From: Planctomycetaceae bacterium
GTDB lineage: Bacteria; Planctomycetota; Planctomycetia; Pirellulales; Pirellulaceae
Direction of reading: 5' to 3'
Length of the DNA stretch: 8,015 nucleotides
NCBI GenBank assembly: GCA_005773145.1
Contig: SXHS01000105.1
Location: forward strand, 1-8,015
Translations under genes and position numbers: made by a program
The notes under the pieces: model-generated
Database searches by the model: none
The model's input: only the letters and a program-made list of their open reading frames with translations
Told to the model about the DNA's origin: nothing
Part shown: positions 1-4,770 of the stretch, in pieces
Layout of the letters: the number at the start of each line of letters is the position of its first letter
Numbering within the stretch: position 1 is the stretch's first letter

Positions 1-16
1 ACGCAGAGACGCGGAG
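1..16. repeat. Tandem octamer ACGCAGAG/ACGCGGAG at window edge
   Basis: Positions 1-8 and 9-16 are two copies of an octamer (ACGCAGAG, ACGCGGAG) differing at one base. The run may continue left of the window. Similar CGCAGAG-type runs occur between genes in some environmental bacteria (recollection, not checked). It sits just 3' of the minus-strand hydrolase stop codon, with no open gene across it. Confidence 0.4.
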
Positions 17-37
17 GGGGAGGGAGGCGAGGGAGGG
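16..37 (+). other. G-quadruplex motif downstream of the hydrolase gene
   Basis: Four G-runs (16-20, 22-24, 31-33, 35-37) are separated by 1, 6 and 1 bases, fitting the G3+N1-7 rule. It ends three bases from the stop codon of the minus-strand hydrolase (stop at 40-42). The hydrolase transcript would therefore carry the C-rich complement, and the G-rich strand is the template for that gene. A role in transcript ending is possible but unproven. Confidence 0.45.
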
Positions 38-39
38 TG

Positions 40-1038
40 TCACGCTGCTTTTTCGATCCAGTCGATGATTCGCCAATCCAGCCAGCGGCGGTCGGGAGCG
101 GAGACGGTACGGGAGATGAATCCCAGGTGACCGCCCCCCGGCGTCACGTGCAGGCTCACGTTTGGCGAGCGTGCAAACGATGTGACGCTTTCGATCGGGA
201 TGAGGGGATCGTCCGCGGCGGCGATGATCAGTGTCGGCGTCTCGATTGCGTTAAGTCGCGGGCCGGATGAGGTGCGCGTGTAGTAATCTGTTGCCCCCGC
301 AAATCCGCACAATGGGGCCGTGACGGTGTCGTCAAATTCCCACAGCGTTGCCGGACGGCGTTGAATTGGCACGTCGGGCGCCTCGGGGTTTTCACGTCGA
401 CGCTTGCTTAGGTACTGCCACAGTATTTGGGTGAAGAAGCGATCGTAGAGTCGTGAGAATCCCTGCTGCAGACTGCGCGAGCAGTGTGCCAAGTCGACGG
501 GCGGACAGACGGCCAGACCGCTGGCCACATTAAATTGGGCCAATCGCGCGCCATCCGCCAGCGCGTTCAGAATTAGATTTCCTCCCAGGGAAAACCCCAC
601 GACATGCAATGGGGAACCGGGACACAACACCGCAATATCCCGCAACACGGCCGCCACATCGCCCGTTCGCCCGCTGTGTGGCGGGTGTTGCGCGAGCCGC
701 AGGCCGGCACCACATCCACGCATGTCCATTCGAAAGGTCCGCACGCCGCGTTCCGTGAGCCGCCAAGCCGTTCGCCGCATGTAGCCGCTCTGATGGCAGC
801 CCCCCAGCCCATGCACGAGCAGCGTCACCGGTGCGCCACGGAACCAGTCCGCCGGTTGGTCGTCATGGATGACGACTTGATCCCCGTCGTCCAGTACGAC
901 ATGTCGACGCTGGGTCTCGGTAGCCGGGACGGGACCACCCCCCCAATAAAAGAAACCGGCCAGCGTCTGCACGTGCCCGCCGCGAATGAGCCACGAGGCC
1001 TGGAACTCCCCTGGTGTTTGTGTCGAATCTTCGAACAC
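40..1038 (-). CDS. YheT-type alpha/beta-fold hydrolase
   Basis: A 332-residue cytosolic alpha/beta hydrolase of the YheT/COG0429 type (esterase-like; true substrate unknown). Visible signatures: an N-terminal SWLIRGGHVQTL stretch (residues 16-26) typical of this family, the oxyanion-hole motif HGLGG (76-80), the nucleophile elbow GFSLGG with Ser150, the acid in AADDPLIP (Asp276 or Asp277) and the catalytic His304 in GGGHLGF. The whole triad is present and the length is normal, so the enzyme is probably active. No signal peptide is seen. Translation starts at GTG (1036-1038), supported by GGAG (plus strand CTCC, 1047-1050) eight bases upstream. It lies 81 bp behind the secreted esterase gene on the same strand, probably the distal gene of a two-gene operon. 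A seven-G run encodes part of the Tyr-Trp-Gly-Gly-Gly stretch at residues 31-35. Confidence 0.9.
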   Translation of the reverse strand: MFEDSTQTPGEFQASWLIRGGHVQTLAGFFYWGGGPVPATETQRRHVVLDDGDQVVIHDDQPADWFRGAPVTLLVHGLGGCHQSGYMRRTAWRLTERGVRTFRMDMRGCGAGLRLAQHPPHSGRTGDVAAVLRDIAVLCPGSPLHVVGFSLGGNLILNALADGARLAQFNVASGLAVCPPVDLAHCSRSLQQGFSRLYDRFFTQILWQYLSKRRRENPEAPDVPIQRRPATLWEFDDTVTAPLCGFAGATDYYTRTSSGPRLNAIETPTLIIAAADDPLIPIESVTSFARSPNVSLHVTPGGGHLGFISRTVSAPDRRWLDWRIIDWIEKAA

Positions 1039-1046
1039 GGTTCAAA

Positions 1047-1050
1047 CTCC
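1047..1050 (-). promoter_or_regulatory. Ribosome binding site GGAG deciding the GTG start
   Basis: GGAG on the minus strand lies eight bases before the GTG at 1038. No ATG start is needed to reach the conserved family N-terminus, so this site supports the GTG choice. Confidence 0.6.
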
Positions 1051-1071
1051 GTTTTGCACACCCATCCACCG

Positions 1072-1095
1072 TCGGACGGCCAAACTTGCGTCCGA
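1072..1095 (-). other. Intercistronic hairpin between the two hydrolase genes
   Basis: TCGGACG (1072-1078) and CGTCCGA (1089-1095) are perfect seven-base inverted arms around a ten-base loop. The hairpin sits within the 81-bp gap, after the upstream esterase stop (1120-1122) and before the ribosome binding site of the next gene. There is no T-run on its 3' side, so it is not a classical intrinsic terminator. A processing or stability element, or chance in GC-rich DNA, are the alternatives. Confidence 0.45.
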
Positions 1096-1119
1096 TATCG
1101 TGACGATCACCAGGATCGC

Positions 1120-2067
1120 CTATTGTTTCGTTAGTTTTTCCATCAGGAATTCACGGGCGGAGTGATAGGGATCGGCGGTGGAACTGGCCGTGATCACCAA
1201 GTGGCATTCATGTCCCAAGGCGTCCGATTTCTCCTTAAGTTTGAGACCGTAGACAGGATGATGAATGCCATGACTCTTATCTTCACTGGGAAGGGTCAAC
1301 TTCATCCGATACGTCATCAACAGGGGCGGATCTTGGGCATCCAGGTGATTGTAGGGAGAAAACTCCTCGTAAAGAGGTCGATGTTTATCGTAATTGTCGA
1401 GCGCCTGCTGCAAGGAAGACTCCCCCACCGATAGATGGATCATCCGATGTTGCAACACATTGGGACCAAGCCACGGTTCGATCACCTTAGGATCAATCGA
1501 CGTCTGTCCGCCGTGGACAGCTGCCGCTACCACACGGGTCGACTCACGCAACACGGGATCCGGGGACTGAGGATCCGCCAGGTCGTCATGAAACAGAATC
1601 CACATGGAGGTACAAGCGCCCGCACTGCCGCCGGTGAGTGCGATACGCGTGGCGTCGATGTTCCATTCTTTCGCTTTCGTTCGTAAGAATTGAATGGCAC
1701 GGGCTGCGTCGTGCACGGGGGCCGGCAGTAGTGCCTCACTCGTTAGGCGGTAGTTGATAGCCGCATAGGAAATCCCCTTTTCCAAAAACGGACGGACATC
1801 CCCAGCATCCGCTCGCTTGTCCCCCCCCGTCCAGCCACCGCCATGGATGTAGACCAATAATGGGCGCGGTCCGTCTCCTGGTGCCTGGCAGAAATCCAGG
1901 GTGCAACTCACATGGGGCGCGTAGGAAACGTCGGCGTACGTCAATCCCGGCGGCGGTTCGTTTTCAGCGGCCGCCACGTCGCGACCCATCGTAGCGACCA
2001 GTGTTCCTACCAATGCCAAGACCATTCGTTGCCAAAACAACCTCATCTGGCGGTTTTTGAACGACAT
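1120..2067 (-). CDS. Secreted HSL-like alpha/beta hydrolase (esterase/lipase)
   Basis: A 315-residue exported hydrolase of the hormone-sensitive-lipase-like/BD-FAE group, probably a carboxylesterase; substrate unknown. The N-terminus reads as a Sec signal: basic residues K4 to R14, hydrophobic core about 15-27, then VAAAE with likely cleavage near residue 34. The mature part has the oxyanion motif HGGGW (75-79) and the nucleophile elbow GGSAG with Ser148. The C-terminal acid and histidine are not in the usual GxGH context. Instead there is IHHP (268-271), an LKEK-DALG-ECHL segment, and Tyr301-His302 near the end, which I associate with a planctomycete-rich subfamily; the triad partners cannot be assigned. 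The chosen ATG (2065-2067) has GAGG eight bases upstream (plus strand CCTC, 2076-2079) and gives a clean signal peptide; a longer frame to 2154 would spoil it. An eight-G run at 1821-1828 encodes the Gly-Gly just after the oxyanion motif. Confidence 0.88.
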   Translation of the reverse strand: MSFKNRQMRLFWQRMVLALVGTLVATMGRDVAAAENEPPPGLTYADVSYAPHVSCTLDFCQAPGDGPRPLLVYIHGGGWTGGDKRADAGDVRPFLEKGISYAAINYRLTSEALLPAPVHDAARAIQFLRTKAKEWNIDATRIALTGGSAGACTSMWILFHDDLADPQSPDPVLRESTRVVAAAVHGGQTSIDPKVIEPWLGPNVLQHRMIHLSVGESSLQQALDNYDKHRPLYEEFSPYNHLDAQDPPLLMTYRMKLTLPSEDKSHGIHHPVYGLKLKEKSDALGHECHLVITASSTADPYHSAREFLMEKLTKQ

Positions 2068-2196
2068 CGCAGGAGCCTCACGAAGGACAAAAATAAGGTT
2101 AGAGCCGTTCGAGTTTCTCTCGTTCCCAGGCGAACAGGCGACATCGTAGCACACACGTCAACCTCGGGCTCCCCAGGGGCCAAGGAGTCGTCCCTA

Positions 2197-2267
2197 CGGC
2201 CGGTGGTTCGTATTGTGCCAACGGGACGCCTTGTGACGAATCCACCGCCCGGTCTGTCGGCCGGTGG
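2197..2267 (+). repeat. Decamer repeats forming two mutually exclusive hairpins
   Basis: CGGCCGGTGG occurs at 2197-2206 and again at 2258-2267. Between them, 2242-2251 (CCACCGCCCG) is the inverted copy with one mismatch. The middle copy can pair with the left one in a stem of 14 base pairs (2197-2211 with 2236-2251, one C-C mismatch, one bulged T at 2241, 24-base loop). Alternatively it can pair with the right one (2242-2251 with 2258-2267, one C-C mismatch, six-base loop). Both stems cannot exist together, which is the layout of an attenuator or riboswitch switch, or of a multi-site operator if it acts as DNA. Base pairing is seen directly; function is inference. Confidence 0.55.
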
Positions 2268-2284
2268 GCCGGGTCCGGGACGGG
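2266..2284 (+). other. G-quadruplex motif in the HEAT-gene leader
   Basis: Four GGG runs (2266-2268, 2271-2273, 2277-2279, 2282-2284) are spaced by 2, 3 and 2 bases, a compact canonical motif on the coding strand of the HEAT gene. Its first two G's (2266-2267) are also the last two bases of the right-hand decamer, so folding it would compete with the short hairpin. Confidence 0.55.
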
Positions 2285-2385
2285 CGCGGAGCCAAACGAC
2301 GGCGTAAAGTTTACCGACGTACAAAAATCATGCCTCGCAAACCGGTTGGGTTCGCGCCTTTATCGCCTCGGCAATAAACGCAAAC

Positions 2386-2393
2386 GGAAGGGA
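2386..2393 (+). promoter_or_regulatory. Ribosome binding site GGAAGGGA deciding the GTG start
   Basis: This purine-rich site ends six bases before GTG at 2400-2402. The upstream TTG at 2346 in the same frame has no such site and would add 18 residues rich in Lys/Arg, so GTG 2400 is preferred. Confidence 0.65.
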
Positions 2394-2399
2394 CCGTGC

Positions 2400-4142
2400 G
2401 TGTCAACCAGCGCCTGGGATATCACCTGGAAAGTATTACGACTGACCGCTAATCAAGCGGTGGACGAGCTCCTGTTACCCATGATGGACTCGGACCGTCC
2501 CCTGCTGCGCAACCAGATCGTGGATTGTCTGGTCCGGCGGCGTTGCAAGCCAGCGTTGGCCACGTTGGTGACCGACTGGGCCGACCTCGACGATTCGATC
2601 AAGGAGATCATTGGCGAGCGTTCGGGATGTCTGAGTCTTGTGCTGCGGGACGCGATCGTTGGGACGGATTCCCAAGCCTGTCGCAACGCGTGCGATGCCG
2701 TCCTCGCCCTGCGCGATTACACGCTCGTTACCAGTCTGATCGCTGTGGCGGAGAACGACCAAAACCCCTTGGGTCCGATGGTCGCGGAGACTTTACTGGA
2801 ACTCGCGCTACGACTGTACGACGAATTGGCTAGTCCACCGGAATACAGCCACCGCCACGACCCACAACGCGTACGCGATCATATGCTGACGGCGCTCGAG
2901 CCAGCCGTGCGTCGTTATGGCTATCATCATTGCATGGCAATCATGGAAGCGTTTTTGGTGTTGGCTTCGCGTGACAACCCTGCGCTCAAACTGGTGCTCC
3001 GCGATCCTCAGGCGCCGGCCTATCGGCCCTTGGCCGAGTTGTTGACATCGAGTCCGCGGCCGAGCATCATGCGATTGGTCCTAAGTTTTCTTGATGATCC
3101 TCAGGCCCCCAATGCCGCCTTTATCATCCTCTCGAACCGACGCGACATCGATTTCGTTCGCCGGCTACTGCATCGGCTCGGCGATGGCCTGAGTGAGCCC
3201 GTCAGACGCCACTTGAAGCAGGTGGAAACGGTGCACTGGGTCTCGCATCACCCTCAAATTTTCTCGGAATTGAATGAGCACGAGCAGCAGACGGCAGTTC
3301 AAGTATTGCTGGCCACAAGCCACAATCGCTTACAGGTATTTGAAGTGATCCGTCACGTATTAGCGCATGGTTTGCCAGAAGGTCGCCAGGCTGCAGCTGC
3401 CGCGTTGGTCGACTTCAAGGGGGTCGAAGCCAACTCGGCGGTCCTGCAGTTGTTAACGGATGCCGATCCGATCGTCCAGTCGCATGCCGTGGGCCAGCTC
3501 CGCCAGCGCGGTATCACCGAATCGCTGCGATTGTCGATTGACGCACTGGACAGTTCCCATGAGGAAGTGCGAGCTAGCGCGCGCGACTGTTTGCGCGAGT
3601 TCACTTTCGCGTGTTATTTGGCTGCCTTTGAAGGCTTGGATGCCGACATTCGCCGCAGTGCCGGGAGTCTGATTCGTAAGATCGATCTGGAGACCATCCC
3701 GGCGCTAAAAAGAGAATTAGAGGCGAGGGGCCGAGGGCGTCGGCTGCGAGCGCTTGAGATCGTCGCAGCCTTGGGGGTCGCCGACGAGCTGGAATCGTAC
3801 GTCTTGCCATTGGCGGAAGACCCGGATCATTTTGTTCGCATGGCTGCCTTGCAGGCACTTGCGTACAGCCCAACGGAGGCCGCCCAACTTGCCTTAGAGA
3901 CTGCACTCTCCGATCGAAGTGTGTCCGTACAACAAACGGCCATCGAGTGCCTTCAGCTCCGCAAGTCCACCGAAAACAACTGGGTTGCAGACCCAACATC
4001 GGAGCACGATTCGGCACATGATGCCTGGAAGAAATCCCCCCGTACGTATGTCGCGTGGGACGTTCCAGCGGACACAGAAACAGAAGTAGAAACGGAAAAT
4101 GAAACAGAAGCGGTCGGACCGTCGGTGTCCGACAAGCCCTAG
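2400..4142 (+). CDS. HEAT-repeat scaffold protein with acidic Glu/Thr tail
   Basis: A 580-residue, almost entirely helical protein. The clearest HEAT-like helix pairs run from about residue 325 to 520, for example around 345-370 (LLTDADPIVQSHAVGQL), 378-400, 470-488 (LAEDPDHFVRMAALQALAY) and 500-520. The N-terminal half (about 20-320) has similar but more degenerate helical pairs. HEAT arrays act as protein-binding scaffolds; the partner is not visible. No signal peptide, membrane segment or catalytic motif is seen, so it is probably cytosolic. The C-terminus (about 525-580) is low complexity and acidic, with alternating Glu and Thr at 559-570 encoded by an A-rich purine tract. A small membrane protein gene follows 44 bp downstream, suggesting an operon and a possible membrane partner. 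The start is GTG with a good ribosome binding site. PBS-lyase-type HEAT proteins are a close alternative label. Confidence 0.82.
   Translation: MSTSAWDITWKVLRLTANQAVDELLLPMMDSDRPLLRNQIVDCLVRRRCKPALATLVTDWADLDDSIKEIIGERSGCLSLVLRDAIVGTDSQACRNACDAVLALRDYTLVTSLIAVAENDQNPLGPMVAETLLELALRLYDELASPPEYSHRHDPQRVRDHMLTALEPAVRRYGYHHCMAIMEAFLVLASRDNPALKLVLRDPQAPAYRPLAELLTSSPRPSIMRLVLSFLDDPQAPNAAFIILSNRRDIDFVRRLLHRLGDGLSEPVRRHLKQVETVHWVSHHPQIFSELNEHEQQTAVQVLLATSHNRLQVFEVIRHVLAHGLPEGRQAAAAALVDFKGVEANSAVLQLLTDADPIVQSHAVGQLRQRGITESLRLSIDALDSSHEEVRASARDCLREFTFACYLAAFEGLDADIRRSAGSLIRKIDLETIPALKRELEARGRGRRLRALEIVAALGVADELESYVLPLAEDPDHFVRMAALQALAYSPTEAAQLALETALSDRSVSVQQTAIECLQLRKSTENNWVADPTSEHDSAHDAWKKSPRTYVAWDVPADTETEVETENETEAVGPSVSDKP
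4077..4110 (+). repeat. A-rich imperfect repeat encoding the Glu/Thr tail
   Basis: GAAACAGAAG occurs at 4077-4086 and 4101-4110, within an almost pure purine tract unlike the surrounding GC-rich coding sequence. It encodes the alternating Thr-Glu tail of the HEAT protein and may have grown by slippage. Confidence 0.5.
4113..4133 (+). other. Hairpin at the 3' end of the HEAT gene
   Basis: GTCGGAC (4113-4119) and GTCCGAC (4127-4133) are perfect seven-base arms around a seven-base loop, ending six bases before the stop codon. There is no T-run, so a terminator is unlikely. It could tune expression of the downstream membrane-protein gene or be chance. Confidence 0.35.
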
Positions 4143-4176
4143 CGACCGAAACGGCATGACAAGCCCATCGTAGATC

Positions 4177-4180
4177 GAGG
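4177..4180 (+). promoter_or_regulatory. Ribosome binding site GAGG for the small membrane protein
   Basis: GAGG lies six bases before ATG 4187, inside the 44-bp gap after the HEAT gene, which is consistent with co-transcription of the two genes. Confidence 0.5.
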
Positions 4181-4186
4181 CCCCAC

Positions 4187-4651
4187 ATGGTCACCGCAAC
4201 CGCCGCCACTCAACTGTTCCCCGGCCTGCTGATCTTTGGTGCCGGCTTTCGCATTCGGCTCGGCCACTCGTGGTGGGATACCCAGGATCTGGCGCTGCTA
4301 TCGATTCCGTTGATCACCTTGATTCTGGCGATATGGTGCCTGGCCCGCGCCAATCGCAAGCAAGACGGCCGACCGTACTACCAGCCTCGCGGCCTGTTCC
4401 TGGAATTGTGTACGGCCCATCAACTGCCACTCGGCAGCCGCTGGCTCTTGTGGCGGTTAGCTCGGCAATTGAGACTGCGTCGAGCTTCGCAGCTGTTCGT
4501 GGATCCGCATTGGTTCGCCGCGGATGGCCTACGTGGCCGACTGGCGAAGCGGATGCCGGAATTGCTTCAATTGCGCGATCAACTATTCGGCCACCAGCCC
4601 CTCGTACAGCTGGGGGAGATCGCCGCCAGCCCGTCCGTGGTCCGCGAGTAG
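4187..4651 (+). CDS. Small membrane protein of unknown function
   Basis: A 154-residue protein I cannot place in a named family. A weakly hydrophobic stretch (about 9-21) precedes one clear membrane segment (about 34-53, LALLSIPLITLILAIWCLA). A basic linker (residues 54-62, with Arg and Lys) follows, suggesting the C-terminal part faces the cytoplasm. The soluble part (about 63-140) is helical and Arg/Leu-rich, with an ordered look: YYQPRGLFLELC (64-75), WLLWRLARQLRL (86-97), LFVDPHWF (103-110) and LLQLRDQLF (126-134). This conserved-looking spacing hints at a real domain, and I have an impression of similar planctomycete proteins, unverified. It follows the HEAT gene by 44 bp with its own ribosome binding site and could anchor the scaffold at the membrane (inference). 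It ends nine bases before the left arm of the convergent inverted repeat. Confidence 0.72.
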   Translation: MVTATAATQLFPGLLIFGAGFRIRLGHSWWDTQDLALLSIPLITLILAIWCLARANRKQDGRPYYQPRGLFLELCTAHQLPLGSRWLLWRLARQLRLRRASQLFVDPHWFAADGLRGRLAKRMPELLQLRDQLFGHQPLVQLGEIAASPSVVRE

Positions 4652-4659
4652 GCGAAGGG

Positions 4660-4770
4660 CGGACTGGCGTCACTTCGACCGGGTCAAGGAGCGTTTCGGG
4701 CGGCACGCCCACCTCGCTGCGACCCCTGTTCGTCAGTCGCCGATCGGCGATCGGAACTGACGCCAGTTCG
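4660..4770. repeat. Imperfect 17-base inverted repeat spanning a gene end
   Basis: The left arm (4660-4676) and right arm (4754-4770) are 17 bases each and pair with one C-C mismatch and one G-T wobble; the core of ten bases (ACTGGCGTCA/TGACGCCAGT) is perfect. The 77-base centre carries a GGGCG-GCA-CGCCC hairpin (4698-4710) and a 14-base palindrome (4737-4750). The element sits between two convergent genes, and its right part lies inside the coiled-coil gene, covering the last 29 codons. A bidirectional terminator, a REP-like palindrome or a small non-autonomous mobile element are all possible. No target-site duplication is obvious. Confidence 0.55.

Larger units (their letters stand above)
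2068..2399. other. Divergent intergenic region between esterase and HEAT genes
   Basis: A 332-bp stretch with no convincing gene. It holds the three-copy decamer and alternative hairpins (2197-2267), a G-quadruplex motif (2266-2284), a short GTAAA-G-TTTAC inverted repeat (2304-2314) and the HEAT-gene ribosome binding site (2386-2393). I looked for paired -35/-10 boxes on both strands. Only isolated half-matches were found (for example TTGACG on the minus strand near 2157-2162, without a fitting -10), so no promoter is assigned, although both flanking genes must be served from here. Confidence 0.7.

Noticed and set aside
1072..1095. Intrinsic terminator between the two hydrolase genes
   Set aside because: The hairpin is real but there is no T-run after it in the direction of transcription, and the genes look co-transcribed.
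604..1134. A 176-codon open frame on the plus strand
   Set aside because: It is antisense to the YheT-type hydrolase, which has a full catalytic triad.
1912..2307. Open frames across the divergent intergenic region (plus strand here, and minus strand 2043-2324)
   Set aside because: They overlap the esterase start or the hairpin region, have Arg/Pro-rich composition and no ribosome site.
2330..2377. A 15-codon ATG reading frame upstream of the HEAT gene, a possible leader peptide
   Set aside because: It has no ribosome binding site and no run of one regulatory amino acid, and does not coincide with the alternative hairpins.
2346..2399. A TTG start giving 18 more residues to the HEAT protein
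   Set aside because: No ribosome site before TTG, whereas GTG 2400 has GGAAGGGA at a good distance; the extra Lys/Arg-rich residues look like leader sequence.
3601..4209. A 202-codon open frame on the minus strand
   Set aside because: It lies antisense to the HEAT gene; Arg/Pro-rich translation without any motif.
4652..4683. Classical bidirectional terminator between the convergent genes
   Set aside because: No T-runs flank the inverted repeat and its loop is 77 bases, so it is recorded as a repeat rather than a terminator.
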